DNA of 64,000 nt from contig OV884009.1 in NCBI GenBank assembly GCA_930367205.1, positions 101,329,189-101,393,188 of the forward strand. Reading direction: 5' to 3'. A program made the translations under genes and the position numbers. This document shows positions 48,282 through 58,984 of this stretch, piece after piece. The first letter of the stretch is position 1, and every line of letters starts with the position of its first letter. This DNA comes from Acanthosoma haemorrhoidale. Taxonomy: Eukaryota > Arthropoda > Insecta > Hemiptera > Acanthosomatidae. Under the pieces are notes generated by a model. That model made no database searches. It was not told the origin of the DNA and saw nothing but the letters and a program-made list of their open reading frames with translations.

Positions 48282-48950
48282 TGTAGCGACTGCTAACTAC
48301 ATAAGATAAATCACCCTATACTCTATTGTATATATATTGTAAGTAAACGTAAATAACATGGACTAAATGTATTATAGGCAAATGTAAATTTCATGAACAA
48401 ATATTAATCATTGTAAATGGGGTAAGCAATAAAAAAGGCGGGGGCCAAGTAGTCACACGAGATGGGCCACCAGCTGTCAGTCGCAGGTACCTCACCATAT
48501 GACGAAACCCGCAGGTCCTAAGCAACCCTTTGCAGCCTCTCCCAGGGGACAGGGCAGGCCGGGTAATTAGGCGTCGGTCGCGGGTACCTCACCACAAGAG
48601 GGAACCACCCGCAGGCCTAAGCAACCCTTGCCAGCCTCTCCCAGTAGACAAGGCTGGATAGGGTACGTAAGGCGGGCTCCTAGCCCTGTAAATCAGTCTT
48701 TCGTGACCTCTACTCGTTGACGCGTGGCTTCCGCTCGAACTCTGAAAACTTGACTAATTCTTTATGAAAAACATCTGTACCTCTTTTCTTGAACACAGTG
48801 CATTGTCAGGGCACATACCTATCAAAAATGGAGTCAGATAGTAACGTCATACATAAGATGATCCATGAAACGCTTATCAGATTATACTCAAATAATCCGC
48901 ATTGTCACCAGGGCTAGGGTGACCAGGCACCCCCTCGTGACGACCCGACA
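48282..48950 (+). mobile_element. Solo LTR related to the 24-28.7 kb gypsy element
   Basis: 669 bp beginning TGTAGCGACTGC and ending CCCGACA, with a perfect 5-bp target duplication, TCAAT, at 48277-48281 and 48951-48955. The right half aligns with the gypsy LTRs (for example GAACACAGTGCATTGTC, CACCAGGGCTAGGGTGA) at moderate identity; the left half is more divergent. No internal region follows, so this is the usual remnant of recombination between two LTRs. It includes a sequence matching the 37 bp missing from the 5' LTR at 24003-24599. Confidence 0.92.
48476..48669 (+). repeat. 97-bp tandem duplication inside solo LTR
   Basis: Two adjacent units of about 97 bp (48476-48572 and 48573-48669) share GTACCTCACCA, CCCGCAGG and CTAAGCAACCC. 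They lie in the upstream half of the LTR, where enhancers normally lie. The LTRs at 24003 and 28115 lack a matching pair. Confidence 0.85.
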
Positions 48951-48955
48951 TCAAT

Positions 48956-49942
48956 AAAAAATTAAATTAATAAAATTGAACCAGAATTCTTTTCTCCCAT
49001 AAATAACTGTTATACCTGGGTCATTGTCACTTCCTAGCCATCGTTCATATCCAACCAACACCATCCATAAAATATGACTCCACACTACTTAGTATTTAAA
49101 CGAGGCCCGTTAAATGAACAATACACAAATGAGATGCTGTTATTTAAAATACCGAAATATTTAATTTGATAATCAACTCAAAACCAAGTAATTAATTATT
49201 GAAATTAAATAATATACGTTGCCATATTTCTCCTGCCGTGGCTGCATTAAATAGAACCTCCGTGTATATTTTCATTGCTATAGGTTAGATAGAGGTCAAA
49301 CAATGACCTGAACGGGTGAACAGAACTGGGGGGGGGGAATAAAGATTTCTCGTGTTGAAAAATCTAGTAAAACTCTAAAAATGCTTGAAATTTGATTAAG
49401 CCTTTCTGAGTTAAGGAATCCCGAAAATTGAGGGTCATTTTCGCACTGAAAAATAGTTCAACTCTATAAAGCACTATTAAATATGAAATGGAATTCAAAT
49501 TAAAACGTCTTAGATTCTTAAAAATTGATGTTCTAATGAAGCGATATGAAAATAATATATATGTACGAAAGGTCGTTAGTTAATCAGTTGATAATTTAAA
49601 AAAAAAAAAAGTGCATTCTCATATTCTATTTAGTTGGGCATCATTTTTTGTTTTCCGTTCTACGCCCTTCAATTCTTTTAAATGATCATGTTCACGCCTT
49701 TATTTTTTTAATAGAATTAAATTAAAAACTAAAGAATAAAATTTAGTAAATTAAACAACTAATACAATTATATGTAGATATTACTGAAGGTTACGAGCTT
49801 ACTACTAATCTGTGAAAGAGGTATGTAGACTTACTATTTAGAAAATCGTGTAAGATTTTATTTAGATTTATTATTAGATATAAAATAGAGAAAATTTCTC
49901 GTTTTAGATTTTAATACTCACAACTATATCTCACCCTGCTTA
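48956..49942. other. AT-rich intergenic DNA, no gene seen
   Basis: Includes a run of ten G at 49328-49337. No gene signal. Confidence 0.5.
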
Positions 49943-50627
49943 GTGAGTGAGAGAGAAATAGCGAAACCGTGCAAAATTGGAACGGTATACTGGATATAAG
50001 CTGGAAAAGCTCTATTATGGAGGTGTGAACGAAAATAACGAAAAAGTGCAAAATTAGACCGGTATACTGGATATAAGCTGGAAACGACCTATTATGGAGG
50101 CGTGAGAGAAAAATAGCGAAAATTGGAACGGTATATTGGATATAAGCTGGAAAAGCTCTAATGTGGAGGTGTGAGAGAAAATAGCGAACAAGTGAAAAAT
50201 TGAAACGTTATACTTGATATAAGCCGGAAACGCTCTATTATAGAGGTGTAAGAGAAAATAGCGAACAAGTGCAAAATTGGAACGGTATACTAGATATACG
50301 CTGGAAAAGCTCTATTATGGAGGTGTGAGAGAAAATAGCGAACAAGTGAAAAATTGAAATGGTTTACTATATGTAAGCCAGAAACGCTCTATTATGGGAG
50401 CGTGAGCGAAAAAGTGCAAAATTAGAACGGTATACTGGATATAAGCCGGAAACGCTCTATTATGGAGGCGTGAGCGAAAAAGTGCAAAATTAGAACGGTA
50501 TACTGGATATAAGCCGAAAAACGCTCTATTATGGAGGTGTGAGTGAAAAAGTGCAAAATTGGAACGGTATACTGGATATACCGATATACTGGTATACTGG
50601 AAAAGCTCTAATGTGGGGGTGTGAGAA
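49943..50627. repeat. Minisatellite, about 9 units of roughly 62-79 bp
   Basis: Units share GGTATACTGGATATAAGC, GAAA(C/A)GCTCTATTATGGAGG and a GTGAGMGAAAA block. Their length varies because a short ATAGCGAA-containing block is present or absent. On the minus strand part of the array is open (50315-50773) and gives a repeated YPVYRSNFALF motif with a period near 24 residues; unit length is not always a multiple of three, so the frame is probably incidental. Confidence 0.9.
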
Positions 50628-50634
50628 AAATATC

Positions 50635-50760
50635 TGAGAGCCGGCGCATGGCCCTGTAAGACTGCGGGGTCGTCCGGGTTTGCCGATCGACACAGCCGTC
50701 CATCCACTCCAACTGCACAATGTACAGGACATCCAGCATCATAGTCCCTTTCCACTTTTT
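50635..50760. other. GC-rich patch beside minisatellite
   Basis: About 125 bases much richer in GC than both flanks. On the minus strand two frames are open, one of them continuous with the repeat frame (GCPVHCAVGVDGRLCRS). No recognised domain; an exon or transposon fragment are both possible. Confidence 0.3.
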
Positions 50761-50774
50761 TAATAATTACCATT

Positions 50775-51982
50775 GAATATATTTACTATCCATTGTTAGT
50801 TTATTATATAGGAATAATATAAAAAAATAAGCACAAATTATTTCACTGGAAGGCTTTATAGTCTTTTCAGATGTTTCCAGCAAGTGTAGGTTCGCCTAAG
50901 TGATCCTCAGGACTGTGAATGCTGTAATGAAATGGCTGCCCTATCTATCCACATTATTGTAACAAGCATATACCGAGACGGTACTTACTTATCGCCCTAA
51001 AATTTTTTGAGAGAATACCTGAATTAAGCAAAGCTTAGATTTTAGGTTCTAAAAATAAAAATAATTAGGAGGGTTTATAAATTAAAATCCAGTTAAATAA
51101 ATTGTGTAGTGTTAAATTTACTAGAGTATTTGCTCCTCAAAATATTATAAGACTATTATTTGAAAAATCACAATGTTATTCTACATCATAAATAATTAGG
51201 ACTTAAGAATTGATTTGTACTCGTGTGAATATCTTTTTTCAACTAAATATAAACGATATAAAGAACATAAAAAGTGAAAAACAGACTCCACTTGAGTTTC
51301 CTAAATACTTATTTATTGATAATAATTGAATCATTTGGCATTTTGATCATATTGATCTTTAAAACTTAGCCGCTGAAAATCACCTTTTGAATAGATATAT
51401 ACAAATTGTGGATAGCTATACTAAACCAAAAGAGCTATTGTAATGTGCTGGGAATATATATTATATTATGAAAAATAATATAGATTAGAATATATTACTT
51501 ACACGATTAAAATTTATAGATTTTATTTGTAAGAAAACATTATTTTGATACATTTTGGAACATTATTGGATAGATTTTGAATTAATTTTGCACTAATGTA
51601 TGCACACGTAAACAGTATCAAAACTTTAATAGAATGTTATTTTCATTATTAATACTTGCAAAGAATATTATTGATTCGGTAAATATGTCAATGTGTTAAA
51701 TATTGACAATAAGTTTCTCAGGTTGGTTCTTATACTCTTTTTATTGATCGTCCACATGTTACTTTTAAACCTATATTTTGTATTATATTAATTTTAAATA
51801 TATTCATGAAATTATATTACTTTAAAACAGATAGAGTTCTTGTAAATTAAGTTCTTAAATGTAACTTTTTTTAAATACCTTGTTCTAAAGTGTAACCCTG
51901 ATAAAAAAAATGTAATGGAGTGACTGTCGGTTGAACTATTCATAATAAAGTAAGAAATTTGGTAAAATGGTTTGAATTTTTT
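50775..51982. other. AT-rich intergenic DNA, no gene seen
   Basis: No recognisable feature. Confidence 0.5.
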
Positions 51983-52705
51983 TTAATTTCCGTTATTACT
52001 TTGTAACTCACTCACGATCAGCATATCTCCAGGTTGGAACAACATTAAATAAAAAATTATATTTTTGTTTTTCCAAACTTCTTTGAATTTACTGTTAATT
52101 TCCAAAGTAAACCCGTTGTGTTTAGCTATCTTTCCTTCAATTTCCAAAGTAAGCCCGTTGTGTTTAGCTGACGTTTCTTCAATTTCTAAAGTTAGCTCAT
52201 AGTAATCAGCTTTCTTTCCATCAATTTCCAAAGTAATCCTGTTGTGTCCAGCTATCTTTCCTTCAATTGCCAAAGTAAAACCGTTGTGTTTAGCTGTCTT
52301 TCCTTCAATTTCTAAAGTTAGCTTGTAGTAATCAGCTATCTTTCCTTCAATTGCCAAAGTAAACCTGTTGTGTTTAGCTGTCTTTCCTCCAATTTCTAAA
52401 GTTAGCTCGTAGTAATCAGCTATATTTCCTTCAATTGCCAAAGTAAACTCGTTGTGTTTAGCTGTATTTCCTCCAATTTCTAAAGTTAGCTCCTAGTAAT
52501 CAGCTATCTTTCCTTCAATTTCCAAATTTAGCTCGTTGTGTTTAGCTATACATGAATCCCATATATTTCTATTGGAATACCGACAGGTATAAAACTTTAT
52601 TAAATATTGATAAATGGAATAGAAGCATTGACCGCTATAGGTGGTTTTATTTAGTTTTCCTCGTGTAGAGGGCCCACACACAAACCACATCAATGCTAGA
52701 GGCAC
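51983..52705 (-). pseudogene. Repeat-containing frame with one internal stop
   Basis: A single minus-strand frame starts at ATG (52703-52705) and ends at 51983. It is interrupted only by TAG at 52493-52495, where the repeat pattern predicts a Tyr codon (ADYY). The first 56 or so residues are not repetitive. Then come 11 repeats of 14 residues with consensus close to xAKHNxFTLEIEGK, alternating with xADYYxLTLEIEGK. A 33-residue tail follows, with FKEVWKNKN and QPGDMLIVSELQ. Function unknown; I recognise no family. The repeats conserve the frame exactly and most differences are at the second and fifth positions, so the array may have been coding. The stop suggests it is now a pseudogene, unless TAG is read through or it is a sequencing error. 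Confidence 0.45.
52088..52549 (-). repeat. 42-bp tandem array, 11 copies, in codon phase
   Basis: Eleven direct repeats of exactly 42 bp with no indels. On the plus strand the unit reads close to TTTCCTTCAATTTCCAAAGT followed by AARCYCGTTGTGTTTAGCTR. Two unit types (KHN and DYY) alternate over part of the array, giving an 84-bp higher-order period. Confidence 0.95.
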
Positions 52706-54275
52706 GCAAAAAGAAAACCTTCGATAAATTCACATTATTATCAGACCATAGCAACCTTTTGTCATCTTGTGCTTCAATATATTTTCAGACATGCAAAGAA
52801 CGTTCATACTTGAAATGGCGTTCACTAAACAGTTATTGAAATGTTCTATACCGGACAATTAAGAATTTCTTTGATCGTTATATCAGTAATTTAGTGAATC
52901 TGTTTACATACCGAGGAGGAGGGGGGGGGGCAGCAGAGGCCAGGGATCTGGTATGGCGGTATTATTTACCGGATTCTTTATAAATTATCAATTAGCAAAC
53001 AGAAAAAAGCTGGTGCTATATAAAACACATTCTTGTCCTACGGTACAGAAATGTGGAAAATGACGAAAAAAAGCAAAGAAAAAATTATGGTCTTGTGATT
53101 TTATAGGCGGATCTGCTGGGCTTACTAACAATTTATAATTGGAATAGTTTAAGAATATGGAACCGAATGGGTTTTCGTTTATTTTTTTATATAGTTCTCG
53201 TTATCACATTTTAACCAAAACATATTATAATTAGGGTAACACTAAACATACGGTTATTATATATAATTATCTGTGAATTTGAATGGGCTATGAAGAAAAA
53301 AAAAAAAATACGGTTTATACGAACCTCACTGAGCAAGAAATAGACATGCATTCAGGCAAGAAAGAAATGTACCGTACATGAGTTAGCGTGAAACTTTCCT
53401 CTTCAGGCTAAGCAATGACGAAATGATGAACCAAGAATACTAACTCTGGGAAATAGCTAAATGGTGGAATTTCCAAACTTGGTTTAAGTTGAAAAAATGA
53501 ACTTGGAGACCGATTGGAACGAAGCTCTGCCAAAGCTCATTATCTCGTTTTAATCCGCTCTAGCCAGTACAAATGAATTTTCGAAAAAGTTTTCCATCTG
53601 ATTGTTTACATTTTTTTTGGGCCACTCGCCATTTATTTTATCTCTCCTCTTGCTTGTTACATCTTACATGTTATAAATACTCATTCCATGACCACAGCTA
53701 AAATAGTTACTATCCATCCTTTTCCTCTAGGGTCCCTCTGATTCCTAGATGCAGTAGCCTGTCGAATTGTTTCCAGCCAAGTGAACAAAATACGCTAAAC
53801 CTTTGAAATAACAACGAAAGTGCACCTTTAAGTGACCTATTGATCCTTACTGCAACGATAGTCATAACGATATATCCTTGGGTTAAGTGTGCCCATCCAT
53901 AGCCTTTGAGGCTGTGAAATTTAAAGCAGGCCACCAAAAGGAGCTAATCTCTCTCTTTCTCGACCTAATTCAAATTTCACATTTGATATCATGTTATTCA
54001 TGGTAAGGACGCGGATTCCAACCTGCCATGCACGGACTATTGCCAGGGGAAGTGTTAAAACATTTCAATAAAAATTAATACTTAAACCATAATATCTACA
54101 AATAAATAAACTTCATATCGTAACGTAACAGTACAAATTCACTAAAGTAATATTTTTTTAACAATTTTTTTTTCTTTCATAGCCCCTTTAAATTTAGAGA
54201 TAATTATAGATCGTCATCTATTTACAAATTATTTTTGTATTTTCTGTAGCATCGCTACATTATATACAGGTTTTG
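52706..54275. other. Intergenic DNA, no gene seen
   Basis: Contains a run of ten G at 52921-52930 and short motif-free frames. Confidence 0.5.
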
Positions 54276-54383
54276 CTATTTTATAAAAATTATATAATGA
54301 ATAAACAAGTATAATGATATACATTATACGTGACTGGACTAAACTGACTAATAAAGGCGATGGGGCTCACCTTTTTGATCAAT
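54276..54383 (-). repeat. Dispersed repeat, inverted relative to 62391-62494
   Basis: About 107 bp matching the reverse complement of 62391-62494 with high identity, including TGATCAAAAAGGTGAGCCCC and the GTCACGTATAATGT segment. The plus copy follows the stop of a LINE fragment (61923-62341), so this may be a minus-strand 3'-end fragment of that second LINE family. Confidence 0.75.
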
Positions 54384-55216
54384 ATTAAAACATTATCCGG
54401 CGGGAAGATTTAAAATGGCGCCTTTTCAAATCCTCTGTTTCTTCAAATAAAAAAAACAACCACTAGTTGCATGAAACAATAACCTTATGTTTAAACCTCA
54501 CTCATAGCTAAAGTGTCAACTGAAGCGTATTCGCAGGGTGTGATAGTTTTTGTCGTGATTTCTTTCTGAAAATAATATGTTTACATTTGTATTTAATTAT
54601 AGTTTCTTTTAAATTATACTAATAAAATATTTTTTAGACGAATGAATAAATTTCTGAATGGTTACAAGTGAAAAGTCGACAATAATTAAGATACTGATAC
54701 AAGTGGGAATGAAAACCAAAAAGAAGGAGATGACGCTCCCAGAGAAAGGCAATACACTTCATCGTATTTATTGCTAGGATATCCATAGATGGATTACATA
54801 GATTGCTAGAAGGTGAGCAACTCTTATCATCTAGTGTTGTATAAGAACGATGAACTTTTAACGACAATAAAAAAATTTATTATATTTATGCACTCCGCCA
54901 AATGCATGTAAATGCAGAAAGAGGAGAAATATGTAATCCAATTATTATTTTTTGTACATAGTATTATTTTGTTTGAGGTTTCGAAATAAAAAAATAAAAT
55001 AAATAAAAATAGATGGCTTGGAAAACCTATGTGTTTGTTGTGTTCGAAAGTTTTGGCTTCAGATAGTATGAGACCAGTCCAATTAAAATGGAACCATGAA
55101 ACTCTACATTCTTAATACGTCAGAAAGCTCATGGAATATTTTCAAAGAAAATTGTAGGAGATAAATATTGAGAAGCAAACGTTTAAAAAATACTTTCCGT
55201 TACACCAAACGCATTA
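54384..55216. other. AT-rich intergenic DNA, no gene seen
   Basis: No recognisable coding or repeat signal. Confidence 0.5.
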
Positions 55217-56560
55217 TTGGCTTTTCACTCTTACCGAAAGCATACAACAGGAGAAGCCCTAATTTTTGGCGAATCGCATGCCAAAATGTTGCGACAAATT
55301 CCGCTTGCTGATAATACAGTCGGAAGAAAAATCGAGGATTTGTCCGAGGATATTTGCGATCAATTAGTTTCTCGGCTGCGTACTTGGAAATTCTTAAATT
55401 TAATTGCATAAGTTCGATATGTTGAAGACAATAGTATATTTGAAGATATATTATTTTGGAAACCAATTGACCAAAGACCAAGAAGAATTTTTTCTTCTTA
55501 TTTTGGATTTCCGATAAGTTGTTATTTTCGTTCATCACAAAACAACATATCGATGGATCAACTCATGCCTCTCTTCTACTTTCTAGAATAGATGGCCATT
55601 GACTATCCACTATATTTATAACAATATTGTCGATTTGGTTAAATTAGTTTTATTAATGGTATTCTCGCCTAATTTTATAATTTCATTTCTCATTTATCTA
55701 GACAAAAGGATATATATTTTTTTTTCTTATCTATTTTCTATCTCTGTTACTATCCATGTAACTATCATTAGATTTAGTTTAAACATTAAGTTTCAGATAA
55801 TTGTAATTTTCTTAATTTCACATTATACATTTTCCCATTTTATAATTTCAGTGTCTTCTTTTAATTTCACTTTGTGTGATATTTCCTCAATTCTATATTT
55901 CTCATTGTACACAATCTTGTTTCTTTTTTTCTCAAGCTCGACCCATAGACTTTTTTGGGAAAATGAAGGCATACTATTGTCTGGCTTTTTATTGAATTTC
56001 ACAGCCGGTGATTTTGCACGGGATAGAAGATTGGCGAATTATCATTACGAGCCCCTTCTTCCACAACTACATTAAAGTCCTTTGAGAGCTAGGCTGTTTG
56101 CAAAGCTGTGCGTTGCAATGGGAGCTAATTATACCTCACTTCTGTATTATTGTGAAGTTTGCTGGCTATCTCGTGCAAAAGTGATTCAAAGAGTGTTTGA
56201 GCTCAAAGAAAAACTAGCAACCTTTCTCGAAGAAAACCACCATGAAGAGGCACATTTGTGGACGAACGATAATTTATTGTTAAACTTGCCTATTTGGTTG
56301 ATTTTTTTTTAAAATTGAGCGGTTTAAACAAATCAATGCATCCCCTTGTTCAAAAATACAAAGTAAAAGCTTTCATTATAAATCTGAAGTTATGGAAATA
56401 AAATTTACAAAAATATATGTGTATGTACGTGTTTTCACATTCAAATGATTTCTGGGCCCCAGTCAATATTGAAGCAAGCAAAAATATTTTTATTGAACAC
56501 TTGGATGGTTTAGTGCTGCATTTTTCAAATTATTTTGAAACCTTGATTTCTCGAAAATTT
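55217..56560 (+). pseudogene. hAT/ZBED5-like transposase-derived relic
   Basis: Broken frames follow the order of ZBED5/SCAND3-type proteins, domesticated or mobile relatives of hAT transposases. TTGEALIFGESHAKMLRQIPLADNTVGRKIEDLSEDI (55240-55360) is the start of the conserved region, quoted here as continuous sequence only in part: key pieces are IPLADNTV and IEDLSEDI. Past an in-frame stop (55409) comes VRYVEDNSIFEDILFWKP. A diverged or inserted AT-rich stretch follows (about 55500-55950). Then ARLFAKLCVAMGA and CEVCWLSRAKVIQRVFELK (56085-56200), LSGLNKSM then KAFIINLKLWK (56320-56400), and FIEHLDGLVLHFSNYFE near 56490-56545. The DDE residue ESTD region is missing. Stops and shifts show it is not functional. 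Confidence 0.68.
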
Positions 56561-58239
56561 TTGTGGGTACATATATACATATATCGGCAATGATTATAAC
56601 AACGTGATTAAAGTGATTAAACAAACAAAGATGAAATATCATGAAGATGAACATTTATATTAATTTTTCTGAATTTATACGCTTATATGTATTATATGTT
56701 TTTCATTATAAACTAAAAGTCTTGATAACGTTATCACCCATGCATAATGTTTTTTATTACTATTATTATTCCTATCGGGACCCACTTATTACTTTTTATT
56801 GAAACATGTAAATTAGTTTTTCATCAAATTCATATCAGAAAGCAGTTACACTAACCATTTATCTAGGTTATAAAAACGTAAGGTAAATTTCTCTTGCTTT
56901 AGATTCTTCAGGGAGAAACCTTTATATTTCAATTCCTAATAGCAAATAATAATAATAATAGCAGTTTTACATTCTACAGTTTAAAATAGTTAGATAAATA
57001 AAATTAATATATTGTATTTTCGCATTGCTTATTTCTATTCAATGATGTAAACACCCTTGGTGGATTCCTACTCATCTTTGTGGTCCGAAAAAAATCTCTG
57101 TTGATGAGTTTGTGAAGAATTATTAGGTTGAGTCGTAAAGGGCTCGAATAACTCCTTAACTGAAAGCCTACTAAAAACCTATAGTAAAGAGTTAAGAGCT
57201 CAACTTGTGTAAATAACGGCCAGAGCACAAAGCCTGATAGCTCAATATAACTTGTTTAAGGCCCAAGTAGCAAAAGGCTTACTCAACAACCATAAAGCAC
57301 TTAATTAAAAATCTTGGTCCCTTATTGGGTCAGTTTTGGGACAATTTATACAGCCAGGAGACAAATGTCGGATAAAAACATACTCCAGCCATCCAAGCTT
57401 CCAATATAAAGTCATTTTCTGGTATAAAATTAAACCATATTACTCTTCTCTATCCTTCACTGAAACAATTAGAAAAAGTCATTGACTGAAATCCTTGCAT
57501 TATAAATTAAGTAAGCTTCATAGGTCCATTTGCTTACAGATAATTATTAACCAAGCTCAAGTACTTAAAACATGTTAGTCATTGGTAAATAATACATCAA
57601 TAAAACCAGAACTACTTCAAAAATATTTAAGTGAAAACAAAAAAGTAAAAGTTTAACCTGCTAGGGTACAAATAGAATATTTTAGGGCTTAAGTTAGAAT
57701 TACTGTACAAAGTAACTTGTGAAATTAAAACAGTACAAATATATATTAATAAAACAACTTTTTTTTTAGCTTTCAATGACCAAGATGGTCGCACAAATTA
57801 AATGAAGGATATTTGATCAGAAATACAGAGTAATTATTTCATAATAATGCCATCTGAGGACAATATTATATAATCATCTCTATATATATCCTTGTATCCA
57901 CCGATAAGTTTTCTACCGTTTGTCTATATCATATATCATACAAATACAATTAAGTTCTATAATCCATGTAAACAAATTTTAAACGTTAAGAAATGTGACG
58001 GAAAAAATTAGTGAGGCCGCTGATCATTGAATTCACTAGTTATTTGTGATTTTTAATCAGCCTTGGGTTTAGTTGCTATAATTAAAGAGAGATTAGAGAC
58101 GCTAATGCAAAAACAATTCCAATGCTAGTTGCTAAAATAAAAGGATCCCATTACAATAATATAGATGGAGTACGGAGTGTCCTTTGAGCTCATTTCAATA
58201 AAATAAAAGAAGAGCACCTCTGAATACCTTTACTCCTTT
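56561..58239. other. AT-rich intergenic DNA, no gene seen
   Basis: Short (AAT)n repeats near 56948-56962. No recognised gene; the minus frame at 57004-57228 lacks motifs. Confidence 0.5.
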
Positions 58240-58252
58240 ACTCCTACTTCCT

Positions 58253-58390
58253 TTTTCTTTTTTTTTTAATAAAACAATTTTTAGTGAGATAAAATTACAA
58301 TCTGCCTTATTAGGCAATAAGTAATTGAGATAAATGTTATCATTCATACCGTATTTACAATTCATCATTCACTCGCTCATTCATACAATA
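58253..58390 (-). mobile_element. 138-bp Jockey micro-insertion
   Basis: A T-rich tail at the left, then the 3' terminus with TGCCTTATTAGGCA stem-loop, both GTATGAATG-type motifs and truncation at TCATACAATA. Flanked by ACTCCTACTTCCT at 58240-58252 and ACTCCTACTTTCT at 58391-58403, a 13-bp duplication with one mismatch. It contains no coding sequence. Confidence 0.93.
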
Positions 58391-58403
58391 ACTCCTACTT
58401 TCT

Positions 58404-58718
58404 ATAGCTTATTTCACAATTGACCTTATAACCGATATGAGAACAGTTTTTACATCCAAAATTATAACCTTTCAGTTAAAAACAGGATGGCGAGGTTCAG
58501 GTAACTGATCCTTGAATAAACGGAAATTAAGTGATATTTATTTCAAATTAGCATGATTTGCATCAGATCTGATTTTAAAATATACCACTAAAGCTAAAGA
58601 GAAATCCGAATTCCTTATAAGTCGGTTCTTTTTTACCAGCTTCTGGCACAAAATATTTAAAGAAATATTTATCAATTAAGAAATAATTTAGGGGATATTG
58701 CTTATGTATAATATCTTA
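58404..58718. other. AT-rich spacer, no feature seen
   Basis: No recognisable coding or repeat signal. Confidence 0.5.
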
Positions 58719-58984
58719 TGTAGCGCCGGCTCCTAACGAGGGAAACATAGGCGGGAACATTAACAAGTGTATATGTATGTTAATACGCATTATCATATGT
58801 ACACACCGATATGAGCATTAGTGTACAGCTGTGTAACAACTGCTGGAGTGGGGGACTCCGTCGGCAAGCCCAATTCGCACTCGGCCAGGAATTAGCATAT
58901 AAACCTCATATCATGTGTTCTAATCAAAGTATTGGCTCAAGTCGCTGTTGGTAATAGAAATTTATTAACCGTATTGCTACGACA
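58719..58984 (+). repeat. Possible solo LTR
   Basis: A GC-richer block that begins TGTAGCGCCGG and ends GCTACGACA, close in form to the TGTAGCG...CCGACA ends of the gypsy LTRs, with a CATATAAACC TATA-like motif near 58896. Flanking pentamers (TCTTA and ATATA) do not match, so no target duplication supports it, and no second copy occurs in the window. Confidence 0.35.

Noticed and set aside
49943..50627. Regularly spaced repeats considered as a CRISPR array
   Set aside because: The units are contiguous, vary in length and have no distinct spacers; the setting is eukaryotic. It is a minisatellite.
55599..55950. Hydrophobic, Phe/Ile/Ser-rich reading as a possible membrane protein
   Set aside because: The composition is what very AT/TC-rich DNA gives by chance; only the flanks show ZBED-like motifs.
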